Positions 44,924 through 53,007 of a stretch of DNA of 64,000 nt are shown piece after piece. The translations under genes and the position numbers were made by a program. The notes under the pieces are model-generated. The model did no database searches. It was not told the DNA's origin and saw nothing but the letters and a program-made list of their open reading frames with translations. Within the stretch, counting starts at the first letter, position 1; every line of letters begins with the position of its first letter. The stretch comes from Actinocatenispora sp036503555 (GTDB lineage Bacteria > Actinomycetota > Actinomycetes > Mycobacteriales > Micromonosporaceae): assembly GCA_036503555.1 (NCBI GenBank), contig DASXWQ010000031.1:138051-202050 (forward strand). The letters are read 5' to 3'.

Positions 44924-45358
44924 ATGTTCCGCACGATGCTCAAGTCCAAGATCCACCGGGCCACGGTGACGCAGGCGGACCTGCACTACGTCGGCTCGGT
45001 GACGGTCGACGCCGACCTGCTCGCGGCGGCCGACGTGCTCGTCGGCGAGCAGGTGTCCATCGTGGACATCACGAACGGCGCCCGGCTGGAGACGTACGCG
45101 ATCGCCGGTCCCGCCGGCTCCGGCGTGATCGGCATCAACGGCGCCGCCGCGCACCTCGTCCATCCCGGCGATCTGGTCATCGTCATGTCGTACGCGGCGA
45201 TGACCGACGCCGAGGCCCGGGCGTACGAGCCGCGGGTGGTGCACGTGGACGGGCGCAACCGGGTGATCGAGCTGGGCGGGGACCCGGCCGCGGCACCACC
45301 CGGCCTCGTCGGCGGTCCGGTGTCCGGCGCGCTCGTGTCCACAGTGGACGCCCGGTGA
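44924..45358 (+). CDS. panD: Aspartate 1-decarboxylase
   Basis: A 144-residue pyruvoyl enzyme that makes beta-alanine from aspartate. The self-cleavage site is Gly24-Ser25 in H-Y-V-G-S-V-T-V-D; Ser25 becomes the pyruvoyl group. The N-terminus M-F-R-T-M-L-K-S-K-I-H-R-A is typical. GAGGA lies just before the ATG. Its stop overlaps nadB (GTGA), so pantothenate and NAD genes form one operon drawing on aspartate. Confidence 0.96.
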   Translation: MFRTMLKSKIHRATVTQADLHYVGSVTVDADLLAAADVLVGEQVSIVDITNGARLETYAIAGPAGSGVIGINGAAAHLVHPGDLVIVMSYAAMTDAEARAYEPRVVHVDGRNRVIELGGDPAAAPPGLVGGPVSGALVSTVDAR

Positions 45359-47010
45359 GCGTCGACGCCGCCCCCGCGACGCGGGTGGTGGTACCGCGCC
45401 GGTTGGCGGCCGGCGCGCCGGGCTGGACCGACGAGACCGACGTGTGCGTGATCGGGTCCGGGGTGGCCGGGCTGACCGCCGCGCTGCACGCCCGGGAGGC
45501 CGGGCTGCGCGTCACCGTCGTCACGAAGGTGAACATCGACGACGGGTCGACCCGCTGGGCGCAGGGCGGCATCGCCTCGGCGCTCGACCCGCACGACACC
45601 CCGGCCGCGCACGCTGCCGACACCCGCGTCGCCGGTGTCGGGCTGTGCGACCCGGCCGCCGTCGACGTCCTGGCGCGCGAGGGGCCGGCGCGGGTACGGG
45701 AGCTGATCCGGTTCGGCGCGGACTTCGACCGGAACGCCGACGGTTCGCTCGCGCTGACCCGCGAGGGCGGCCACCACGCGAACCGGATCGTGCACGCCGG
45801 CGGCGACGCGACCGGTGCCGAGGTGCAGCGCGCCCTGCACACCGCGGTACGCCGCGACCCGTGGATCAAGCTGGTCGAGCACGCGCTGGTGCTGGACCTG
45901 CTGACCGACGCGACGGGGCGGGCGTGCGGCGTGACGCTGCACGTACTCGACGAGGGCAGCCCGGACGGTGTTGGCGCCATCCTGGCGCGCGCCGTGGTGC
46001 TCGCCACCGGTGGCATGGGCCAGGTGTTCGCCGCCACGACGAACCCGGAGGTGTCCACGGGCGACGGGGTGGGCCTGGCGTTGCGTGCCGGCGCGGCCGT
46101 CACCGACGTGGAGTTCATGCAGTTCCACCCGACCTCGCTGTACGTGCCGGGTGCCGCGAGGGCGCAGCGGCCCCTCATTTCCGAGGCCGTACGCGGCGAG
46201 GGGGCGCACCTGGTCGACGCCGACGGCCGGCGTTTCATGGTGGGTCAGCACGAGCTGGCCGAGCTGGCACCGCGCGACGTGGTCGCGAAGGGCATCATGC
46301 GGCAGATGCTGGCGTCCGGCACGTCGCACGTGTACCTGGACGCCCGGCACCTGGGTCGGGCGATGCTGGAGAGCCGGTTCCCGACGGTCACCGCGTTCAG
46401 CCGGGAGGCCGGCGTGGATCCAGTCACCGACCCGATTCCCGTTGCGCCGGCGGCACACTACGCGAGCGGCGGGGTCCGCACCGACCTCGCTGGCCGCACG
46501 TCGGTCCCCGGCCTGTACGCGTGCGGCGAGGTCGCGTGCACCGGCGTACACGGGGCGAACCGGCTCGCGTCGAACTCGCTCCTGGAGGGCCTGGTGTTCT
46601 CCGCCCGGATCGCCGGCGAGCTGGCCCGCGACCTGCCGCCGCAGGCCGACCCGGTGCGGCACGACAGTCCACAGTGGGCGGTCGACCCGGCGGTACGGGA
46701 ACCGTTGCAGCGCGCCATGGCCCGGGGCGCCGGCGTGCTGCGCAGTGCGGAGTCGCTGGCGGAGACGGCGGCGGAGCTGGACGCGCTGGCCGCGACGCGC
46801 GCGCCGGCCGGTACCGCCGCGTGGGAGGCCGCGAACCTGGTGACGGTGGCCGCCGCGCTGGTCGGTGCCGCGTCCGAGCGACGCGAGACCCGCGGCTGCC
46901 ACTGGCGGGAGGACTTCGGCGACGCCGACGACGCCTGGCTCGGCCACCTCGTCGCCACCATCGACACGGACGGCCAGCTCACCGAGACGTTCGAAGGGAA
47001 CCCGGCATGA
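45355..47010 (+). CDS. nadB: L-aspartate oxidase
   Basis: A 551-residue flavoprotein that oxidises L-aspartate to iminoaspartate, the first step of de novo NAD synthesis. The FAD-binding motif V-I-G-S-G-V-A-G-L-T-A is near residues 31-41, S-T-R-W-A-Q-G-G-I-A is the substrate-domain signature, and H-G-A-N-R-L-A-S-N-S-L-L-E-G is near the C-terminal FAD site. It is coupled to panD and nadC. The partner nadA is not in the window. Confidence 0.95.
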   Translation: MSVDAAPATRVVVPRRLAAGAPGWTDETDVCVIGSGVAGLTAALHAREAGLRVTVVTKVNIDDGSTRWAQGGIASALDPHDTPAAHAADTRVAGVGLCDPAAVDVLAREGPARVRELIRFGADFDRNADGSLALTREGGHHANRIVHAGGDATGAEVQRALHTAVRRDPWIKLVEHALVLDLLTDATGRACGVTLHVLDEGSPDGVGAILARAVVLATGGMGQVFAATTNPEVSTGDGVGLALRAGAAVTDVEFMQFHPTSLYVPGAARAQRPLISEAVRGEGAHLVDADGRRFMVGQHELAELAPRDVVAKGIMRQMLASGTSHVYLDARHLGRAMLESRFPTVTAFSREAGVDPVTDPIPVAPAAHYASGGVRTDLAGRTSVPGLYACGEVACTGVHGANRLASNSLLEGLVFSARIAGELARDLPPQADPVRHDSPQWAVDPAVREPLQRAMARGAGVLRSAESLAETAAELDALAATRAPAGTAAWEAANLVTVAAALVGAASERRETRGCHWREDFGDADDAWLGHLVATIDTDGQLTETFEGNPA

Positions 47011-47909
47011 CCACTGTCGTGTTAGGACAGTCCATAGTGGACTTCGTGGCCGCCGCGGGGCTCGACCCCGACCAGGTCTCCGACACGGTACGCCGGGCGC
47101 TGGCCGAGGATCTCGGGCCGGACGGGCTCGACGTGACGAGCGTGGCGACGATCCCGGCCGAGCAGGCCGGCGTCGCCGAGCTGGTCGCCCGCGCCGACGG
47201 CGTGGTCGCCGGGCTGCCGGTCGCGGCGGCCACGTTCGACCTGGCGTCGGGCGGCGGGACGAGCTTCCAGGCGCACGTCACCGACGGCACCGAGGTACGC
47301 CGCGGCGACGTGCTGGCCGAGATCGCCGGCCCGACCCGGCATCTGCTCACCGCGGAGCGTACGGCGCTGAACCTGCTGTGCCGGGCCAGCGGCGTCGCCA
47401 CGCACACCCGGTGCTGGGCGCGGGCGCTCGCGGAGACCGGCGCGACGGTGCTCGACACCCGCAAGACCACCCCCGGCCTGCGGTTCCTGGAGAAGTACGC
47501 GGTGCGCGCCGGCGGCGGTACGAACAAGCGCATGGGCCTGTACGACGTGGCCATGATCAAGGACAACCACATCGTCGCGGCCGGCTCCATCACCGCCGCG
47601 TACGAACGGGTGCGCGCGCGGTTCCCGGACGTACCGGTGCAGGTGGAGGTGTCCACAGTGGACGAGGCGGTGGAGGCGGTGGCCGCCGGCGCCGGGTTCC
47701 TGTTGTGCGACAACATGACGCCGGAGCTGCTGCGCGAGGTGGTCGTCGCGGTCGACGGCCGCGCCGAGCTGGAGGCCACCGGCAACCTGACGCTGGAGAA
47801 GGCCGCGGCGTACGGCGCGACCGGCGTGGACTACCTGTCGGTCGGCGGCCTGACGCACTCGTCGCCGATCCTCGACATCGCGATGGACCTGGCGGCGCGC
47901 ACGGAATGA
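47007..47909 (+). CDS. nadC: Nicotinate-nucleotide pyrophosphorylase (carboxylating)
   Basis: A 300-residue quinolinate phosphoribosyltransferase that forms nicotinate mononucleotide. The motifs T-R-K-T-T-P-G-L-R, K-D-N-H-I and E-V-S-T-V-D-E-A are present. It overlaps nadB by 4 bases (ATGA). A rare ATA codon lies at 47034-47036 inside the TCCATAGTGGA palindrome at the N-terminus. Confidence 0.95.
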   Translation: MTTVVLGQSIVDFVAAAGLDPDQVSDTVRRALAEDLGPDGLDVTSVATIPAEQAGVAELVARADGVVAGLPVAAATFDLASGGGTSFQAHVTDGTEVRRGDVLAEIAGPTRHLLTAERTALNLLCRASGVATHTRCWARALAETGATVLDTRKTTPGLRFLEKYAVRAGGGTNKRMGLYDVAMIKDNHIVAAGSITAAYERVRARFPDVPVQVEVSTVDEAVEAVAAGAGFLLCDNMTPELLREVVVAVDGRAELEATGNLTLEKAAAYGATGVDYLSVGGLTHSSPILDIAMDLAARTE

Positions 47910-47967
47910 CGGGCGTCCGACGTCAGTCCGTGCGCACCTCTTACGCCGAGCCGAGTGAGGACCTGCC

Positions 47968-48720
47968 GTGCTGCTGTGCATCGACGTGGGCAACACCAAC
48001 ACCGTCCTCGCCACGTTCGACGGTGAGTCGCTGACTCGTTCCTGGCGGATCAAGACGGACGCCCGGGCCACCGCCGACGAGCTGGCGCTGACGTTCCGCG
48101 GCCTGCTCGACGGCGGGCCGATCACCGGGATCGCCGCCTGCTCGACGGTCCCGGCGGTGCTGCACGAGCTGCGCCTGATGTTCGCCGCGTACTACCCGGA
48201 CGTGCCGGTGGTCGTCGTCGAGCCCGGCGTACGCACGGGTGTGCCGCTGACGTACCACAACCCGCGTGAGGTGGGCACCGACCGGGTGATGAACACGCTC
48301 GCCGCGTACACCCTGTACGGCGGCCCGAGTGTCGTCGTCGACTTCGGCACGTCGACCAGCTTCGACGTGGTCGGCGCCGGCGGCGGGTTCCTCGGCGGCG
48401 CGCTCGCGCCCGGCGTGGAGATCTCCGCCGACGCGCTCGCCGCCCGCGCCGCCCAGCTCGTGAAGGTGGAGCTGACGAGGCCTCCGCACCCGATCGGCAA
48501 GAGCACGGTCGAGGCGCTGCAGAGCGGCATCCTCTACGGCTTCGCCGGCCAGGTCGACGGCATCGTCGATCGGATCGTCGGTGAGCTGGGCGAGCTGCGC
48601 GCGGTCGTCGCCACCGGCGGCCTGGCGCCGCTGATCATCGGCGAGTGCCGCACCGTCACGCACCACGAGCCGCACCTGACGCTGCTCGGCCTGCGCCTCG
48701 TGTACGCGAAGAACTCCTGA
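47968..48720 (+). CDS. coaX: Type III pantothenate kinase
   Basis: A 250-residue kinase that phosphorylates pantothenate, the first step of CoA synthesis, following panC and panD in the same cluster. It has the ASKHA phosphate motif D-V-G-N-T-N-T-V near residues 6-13, V-G-T-D-R-V-M-N and D-F-G-T-S-T-S-F-D. GTGAGGA lies 6 bases before the GTG start. Type III kinases are not inhibited by CoA in characterised members. Confidence 0.95.
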   Translation: MLLCIDVGNTNTVLATFDGESLTRSWRIKTDARATADELALTFRGLLDGGPITGIAACSTVPAVLHELRLMFAAYYPDVPVVVVEPGVRTGVPLTYHNPREVGTDRVMNTLAAYTLYGGPSVVVDFGTSTSFDVVGAGGGFLGGALAPGVEISADALAARAAQLVKVELTRPPHPIGKSTVEALQSGILYGFAGQVDGIVDRIVGELGELRAVVATGGLAPLIIGECRTVTHHEPHLTLLGLRLVYAKNS

Positions 48721-48744
48721 CCGGTACCGATCCGCCCGCATGCA

Positions 48745-48774
48745 TTGATTTTGGGCGATTGGCGTCTTTACGAT
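48745..48774 (+). promoter_or_regulatory. Candidate promoter of the secreted protease gene
   Basis: TTGATT (48745-48750), 18-base spacer, TACGAT (48769-48774). The surrounding bases are AT-rich compared with the window. The leader to the ATG at 48849 is about 68 bases. Confidence 0.5.
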
Positions 48775-48848
48775 CATGGCGCACGTGCCGTACGCCACTG
48801 AAGGATCTGCCAACCCCTCCTGGTTGATCCGACTCGTAAGGAGTCCGG

Positions 48849-50330
48849 ATGGAACGTAACCCCCCACCGCCGCGACGACGCGCGGGCAGGATCCTGCTCG
48901 CCGTCGGATCGGCGGTCACCCTCACCGGCCTGGCGCTGGTACCCGCCCAGGCCGCCAGCGCGTCCTCGCTGCTCGGCGGCTCGTCGACCCCCACCCACTC
49001 GTACGGCTGCGCCCCGGTGAAGCCGGGTGAGATCCCGTGCGTCGGCAAGGTCAAGATCCCGAAGGCGCCGGGCAGCGGTTCGACCTCGAACAGCGGCGGC
49101 GGCACGTCGTCCGCGCCGGCGAAACCCGCGCCGAAGGCGCCGGCCACCCGCAGCGCGCCGAAGCGCGTCGGTACGAAGACCGTCGGCGTACGGTCGTTCG
49201 GCTGCGCCACCGGCGGGCAGATCTCCTGCCTCGGCAAGTTCGCGCCGCGGTCGCTGAAGACGGTCAACGGCAAGCCCGTCGCGCCGAAGACCACCGGCAG
49301 CCCGACCAGCTCCGGACTGACGCCCAGCCAGCTCGTCAAGGCGTACGGCCTCGCGGGCACGAACGCGCACGGCCGCACCGTCGCGATCGTCGACGCGTAC
49401 GACGCGCCGACCGCCGAGGCGGACCTCGCCACGTACCGCAAGGCGTACGGGCTGCCGGCCTGCACGACGGCGAACGGCTGTTTCAAGAAGGTCAACCAGA
49501 ACGGCAAGTCCTCGCCGCTGCCGCAGGCCGACTACGGCTGGACGACGGAGATCTCGCTCGACCTGGACATGGTCTCCGCGGTCTGCCCGACCTGCCACAT
49601 CCTGCTGGTCGAGTCGGACCAGCCGGAGACCGACTCGCTCGGCACCGCGGTGAACACCGCGGCCAGTACGCCGGGTGTCGTCGCCGTCTCCAACAGCTGG
49701 GGCGGCACCGAGGACAGCACCACGCTGACCGGTGACAAGGACTTCGACCACCCGGGCATCGCGATCACCGCGAGCTCCGGCGACTCGGGGTACGGCGTGC
49801 TCTGGCCCGCCGCGTCCACCCACGTCACCGCCGTGGGCGGGACCACGCTGACCGCCGATTCGAGCGCCCGCGGGTACTCGGAGACGGCGTGGTCGGGCGC
49901 CGGTTCCGGCTGCTCGGTGCAGGAGAAGAAGCCGTCCTGGCAGAAGGACTCCGGTTGCGGCAGGCGCAGCATCGCGGACGTGTCCGCGGTGGCAGACCCC
50001 AACACCGGCGTCGCCGTGTACGACACGTACAACAGCTGCGGCGGCGGACCGCTGTGCGACGTGCTGCTGAGCCTCGGCCTGGCGCAGGGTGCGGACGGCT
50101 GGGTGCAGGTCGGCGGCACCAGCGCCTCCTCGCCGATCGTCGCCAGCGTGTACGCGCTGGCCGGTAACACCGGCTCGATCGACCCGTCCTACCCGTACGC
50201 CCACGCGTCGGCACTGAACGACGTGACGAGCGGGAAGAACGGCGACTGCGGCACCTACCTGTGCAACGCCGGCAAGGGCTACGACGGCCCGACCGGCCTG
50301 GGTACGCCGAAGGGCACCGGCGCGTTCTGA
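48849..50330 (+). CDS. Secreted sedolisin-like (S53) serine protease
   Basis: A 493-residue exported protease. The signal peptide has R-R-R-A-G-R then a hydrophobic stretch ending P-A-Q-A near residue 35. A Ser/Gly/Pro-rich pro-region (to about 160) carries two copies of a Y/F-G-C-A-x-G-x-I-x-C-x-G-K motif. The catalytic domain has T-E-I-S-L-D-L-D (Glu/Asp pair), S-N-S-W-G-G, S-S-G-D-S-G (oxyanion Asp) and G-G-T-S-A-S-S-P (nucleophile Ser near 441). AAGGAG lies 5 bases before the ATG, and a terminator follows. Confidence 0.88.
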   Translation: MERNPPPPRRRAGRILLAVGSAVTLTGLALVPAQAASASSLLGGSSTPTHSYGCAPVKPGEIPCVGKVKIPKAPGSGSTSNSGGGTSSAPAKPAPKAPATRSAPKRVGTKTVGVRSFGCATGGQISCLGKFAPRSLKTVNGKPVAPKTTGSPTSSGLTPSQLVKAYGLAGTNAHGRTVAIVDAYDAPTAEADLATYRKAYGLPACTTANGCFKKVNQNGKSSPLPQADYGWTTEISLDLDMVSAVCPTCHILLVESDQPETDSLGTAVNTAASTPGVVAVSNSWGGTEDSTTLTGDKDFDHPGIAITASSGDSGYGVLWPAASTHVTAVGGTTLTADSSARGYSETAWSGAGSGCSVQEKKPSWQKDSGCGRRSIADVSAVADPNTGVAVYDTYNSCGGGPLCDVLLSLGLAQGADGWVQVGGTSASSPIVASVYALAGNTGSIDPSYPYAHASALNDVTSGKNGDCGTYLCNAGKGYDGPTGLGTPKGTGAF

Positions 50331-50342
50331 TCCACCGCGATC

Positions 50343-50373
50343 GAAGGGGCACGCCGGTGCGGCGTGCCCCTTC
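50343..50373. terminator. Hairpin terminator after the protease gene
   Basis: A perfect 13-bp stem (50343-50355 with 50361-50373), loop GGTGC, ending in TTC. It lies between the convergent protease and membrane-protein genes and could serve both. Confidence 0.8.
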
Positions 50374-50374
50374 C

Positions 50375-51496
50375 TCATGCCTCGGCCGCCACCCGCGGCG
50401 GTCCGTCCCGGACGACGGCCGCGAGGCCGACCAGCAGCGCACCGGCGACGAGGCCCAGCAGGGTCGGCCACGTACCGGGAAAGATGAGCGCCATGAACAG
50501 CTCGCTGGTCGGCGTACCCCAGTTGTTCGGCATCGGGTTGCCGTGCGACAGCTCCGTGAACGCGGCCAGCGCGAGCACCGGGATCGCCCACAGCACAAGG
50601 AAAGTCGCGTACAGCAGGTAGACGGGGAGCTGGACCAGCGGGTGCCGGCGCCAGGTGCGGCGGCTGACCCAGGCGAACAGCAGCCAGGCGAGCGCCGCGG
50701 CGAGGAGCCCGCCGACGATCTCGGCGGGCGGCACCAGTGCCGGACGCGCGCGGTACAGGGCGATCCCGGTGGTGAGCCAGTGGCCGCCCGGCTCGTCGAG
50801 GAAGCCGTCCGACGTCGGCTGGCCCACCGTCGCGGAGTAGCGCAGGACCGTGGCTCCCTTGCGGGCGTTGAACTCCGTGAACCCCGCGGCCGGGCACGGG
50901 CTGCCCTGACACGCGTACGACTCGGGGCTGACGTGCCAGCCGTCGGCGCGCAGCCGGGCCGCCGCGGTCGCCGCGTACCGGTGGGCCGGGCCGTGCCGCG
51001 GCTGGTCCGCGGACATCCCGAGCGCACCCGGGCCGTAGTCGTCGAAGCCCGCCATGCCGGCCGCCTCCTTCGCCCCCTCCCACCAGGACCGCTCCCACGT
51101 GTACCCGAAGAGGAAGCGGTCCCGTTGCCGGTCGACGTGGCGCGGCCCGTCGGGTACCGCCGTGCGGAACGTGGCCAGCGCGCTGCCGTCGGACGGCAGC
51201 GGCGCGGCGGTCTCCCACGCGAGCCGGCTGCTCCCGGCCGCCCCGACGAACCCGGCCAGCAGCGCGGTCAGCAGCGACAGCACCACCACGACCCGGCTGC
51301 CCGGCCGGCCGAGCCGGCACCGCAGACCGCTCGTCACCAGGTTCACCGCCTCCCGTACGGTCGGCCGGACCCGCCCGGGCGGCGCGGCGTCCGCCATCGT
51401 GTGCACGATCTCGGTGCCCCGCTCCCGCCGGTACGCCCGGGGGTAGGTCACGAGCAGCCGCCGGTACCGGCGGTCCAGTGCGCTGCTGTCGGTCAC
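50375..51496 (-). CDS. Membrane protein of a type found beside PadR regulators
   Basis: A 373-residue protein. It begins D-R-R-Y-R-R-L-L-V-T-Y-P-R-A-Y-R-R-E-R-G, a motif common in actinobacterial membrane proteins encoded next to PadR regulators. There is one helix near 68-87, a 160-residue outer domain with a Cys pair (Y-A-C-Q-G-S-P-C), and three C-terminal helices. The GTG start is at 51496. A hairpin separates it from the PadR gene, so co-regulation may be by repression rather than shared transcription. Function unknown. Confidence 0.6.
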   Translation of the reverse strand: MTDSSALDRRYRRLLVTYPRAYRRERGTEIVHTMADAAPPGRVRPTVREAVNLVTSGLRCRLGRPGSRVVVVLSLLTALLAGFVGAAGSSRLAWETAAPLPSDGSALATFRTAVPDGPRHVDRQRDRFLFGYTWERSWWEGAKEAAGMAGFDDYGPGALGMSADQPRHGPAHRYAATAAARLRADGWHVSPESYACQGSPCPAAGFTEFNARKGATVLRYSATVGQPTSDGFLDEPGGHWLTTGIALYRARPALVPPAEIVGGLLAAALAWLLFAWVSRRTWRRHPLVQLPVYLLYATFLVLWAIPVLALAAFTELSHGNPMPNNWGTPTSELFMALIFPGTWPTLLGLVAGALLVGLAAVVRDGPPRVAAEA

Positions 51497-51612
51497 GGTG
51501 CGCTCCTTTGGCCTGGTTGAGCCGGAGTGAGGTCGCGCGCCGTCGCGCGGCGCGGCGGGAACGGCCCCGTCGCGGTCGGGTGGCCGGCCAGGACGGGCGG
51601 ATGCGTGTCGTG

Positions 51613-51655
51613 TTGGTCAAGGTGGGCAGAACCGGGCTCTGCCCACCTTGATCAA
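51613..51655. terminator. Strong hairpin between the PadR and membrane-protein genes
   Basis: An 18-bp stem (51613-51630 with 51638-51655, one G-T wobble) around the loop ACCGGGC. Both flanking genes are on the minus strand, so it would stop PadR transcription before the membrane-protein gene. Confidence 0.75.
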
Positions 51656-51698
51656 CGGGGAGGCAGGGCGAGCTCGGTGCGCCACGGTGGCGTTCGGT

Positions 51699-52034
51699 TC
51701 AGGCCATGCCGGGGAGGGGGCCGGTGGCGCCGAGCCGGGTGCGGGCGACCTGGGCGACGTGCTGCATCTCGGCGGCGCGCTCGGCGAGCGCGGTGCGGCC
51801 GGCGTCGGTGAGCCGGTAGTAGCGGCGCAGCCGGCCGTCGACGCGCTCGGTGTGGTCGGGTACGACGAGGCCCTCGGCGGTGAGCCGGTCGAGCGCGGTG
51901 TAGAGGGTGCCGGCGAGCAGGGTGATCCTGCCGTCGGACAGCTCGGTCACGTCCTTGATGACGCCGTATCCGTGCCGGGGCCCGGCCGCCAGCGCGGTCA
52001 GGATCAGGAAGGTCGGCTCCCGCATCGCTGCCAT
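51699..52034 (-). CDS. PadR-family transcriptional regulator
   Basis: A 111-residue winged-helix regulator: F-L-I-L-T-A-L-A-A-G-P-R-H-G-Y-G-V-I-K, L-A-G-T-L-Y-T-A-L-D-R-L (recognition helix) and R-R-Y-Y-R-L-T-D-A-G. PadR proteins repress nearby membrane or transport genes until a ligand binds. The transcript may be leaderless, since TATATG lies 8 bases before the ATG and an AT-rich imperfect repeat overlaps it. Confidence 0.92.
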   Translation of the reverse strand: MAAMREPTFLILTALAAGPRHGYGVIKDVTELSDGRITLLAGTLYTALDRLTAEGLVVPDHTERVDGRLRRYYRLTDAGRTALAERAAEMQHVAQVARTRLGATGPLPGMA

Positions 52035-52042
52035 GCCCGAAC

Positions 52043-52048
52043 CATATA
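52043..52048 (-). promoter_or_regulatory. -10 element of the PadR gene
   Basis: On the minus strand TATATG is followed by 8 bases and the ATG at 52034. The stretch 52040-52068 is AT-rich with an imperfect CCATAT/ATTGG inverted repeat, a candidate autoregulatory site. It overlaps the 3' end of ilvY. Confidence 0.4.
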
Positions 52049-52060
52049 TCAATGAATTAG

Positions 52061-52933
52061 CTATTGGCCAGTCGGGTCCGCGGTCACCGTCGACCAGAGG
52101 GCCGCGACCAGCGGTGCGCGCAACTGCCCCCGGCGTACGCAGAGGCCGATGCGGAACGGGTCGAGCGCCGGCCGCGCCGGCACCGTGACCAGCCGCGTCG
52201 CCAGCGCACTGGTGTCCAGCACCAGCCGCGGGACGACACCGACACCGCAGCCCAGCGCGACCATCGCCAGCAGCGCCTCGTGACCGTCCACTTCGGACAC
52301 CGTGGCCGGGGTCAGGCCGCGGCGGCGCAGCCAGCGCTCCGCGGCGGTACGCGCCAGCCCGGCGCGCGGCAGCACCAACGGGGTGTCCGCGTCGATCCGG
52401 CCCGGCGCGGCCGCGTCGCGCGCGGCGACGAAGACCAGCGGCGTCTCGGCCAGCGGGCGGCTGACCAGCGTCGCCGGTACCCGCTCCGGCAGCGCGGCGA
52501 CCGCGAGGTCGGCGGAGCCCTCGTCGACCCGGGCGATCGCCTCCGCCGCCGCGCCGGTACGCAGGTCCAGCCCGACCATCGGGTACGCGGCGCGGAACGG
52601 CGCCAGCAGGTCGGGCAGCAGCGCCTGGCAGGCGGTGACCGAGGCGAACAGCGTCAGCCGGCCGGTCAGCTCCTCCGCCGGCTCGCCGTCGCCGCGGTAC
52701 TCGTCCCACAGGCGCAGCGCGTCGCTCGCGTACCGCTCGAAGCGGCGGCCGGGTTCGGTGAGCGCGACGCCGCGCGGCCCCCGGTCGAGGAGCCGGTCGC
52801 CGGCCTGCGCCTCCAGTCGCTGGATCACGCGGGTCAGCGTGGCGGCGCTGACGTGGCAGTCGGCGGAGGTCCGACCGAAGTTGAGGGTGCGGGCGAGGTG
52901 CAGGTAGAGCCGCAGGTCGCGATGGGTGTCCAT
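52061..52933 (-). CDS. ilvY: LysR-type activator of ilvC (IlvY-like)
   Basis: A 290-residue LysR regulator. The N-terminal helix-turn-helix (D-L-R-L-Y-L-H-L-A-R-T-L-N-F-G-R-T-S ... L-T-R-V-I-Q-R-L-E) and effector-domain motifs (A-S-V-T-A-C-Q-A-L-L-P, G-H-E-A-L-L-A-M-V-A-L-G-C-G-V-G-V-V-P) match IlvY. In enterobacteria IlvY activates the divergent ilvC when acetolactate or acetohydroxybutyrate is present. The same divergent arrangement is seen here. A palindrome covers its own weak ribosome binding region. Confidence 0.88.
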   Translation of the reverse strand: MDTHRDLRLYLHLARTLNFGRTSADCHVSAATLTRVIQRLEAQAGDRLLDRGPRGVALTEPGRRFERYASDALRLWDEYRGDGEPAEELTGRLTLFASVTACQALLPDLLAPFRAAYPMVGLDLRTGAAAEAIARVDEGSADLAVAALPERVPATLVSRPLAETPLVFVAARDAAAPGRIDADTPLVLPRAGLARTAAERWLRRRGLTPATVSEVDGHEALLAMVALGCGVGVVPRLVLDTSALATRLVTVPARPALDPFRIGLCVRRGQLRAPLVAALWSTVTADPTGQ

Positions 52934-52936
52934 GTT

Positions 52937-52981
52937 CCGTTTCCCGAAACGGTCCGTTGCGTACATTGCGCTTGCCGCAAC
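52937..52981. promoter_or_regulatory. Putative IlvY operators in the ilvY-ilvC gap
   Basis: Two symmetric elements fill the 74-bp gap: CCGTTTCCCGAAACGG (52937-52952, perfect) and GTTGCG (52956-52961) with CGCAAC (52976-52981). The second flanks ATTGCG-CTTGC, reminiscent of the TTGC-rich IlvY sites of enterobacteria. The first lies 3 bases from the ilvY start. Confidence 0.55.
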
Positions 52982-53007
52982 ATACCCCGCTCGCCTAGAC
53001 ACGAGAC

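Larger units (their letters stand above)
44610..47662. repeat. Cluster of TCCACAGTGGA-type palindromes in the pan-nad operon
   Basis: Within 3 kb the 11-mer or near variants occur at 44610 (TCCACTGTGGA), 45056 (TCCATCGTGGA), 45338 and 47652 (TCCACAGTGGA), 46668 (one mismatch) and 47031 (TCCATAGTGGA). They lie inside genes, and several use rare codons (ACA, ACT, ATA). Further copies lie at 29083, 30990, 33211 and 34572, and a variant at 15118. Confidence 0.6.
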
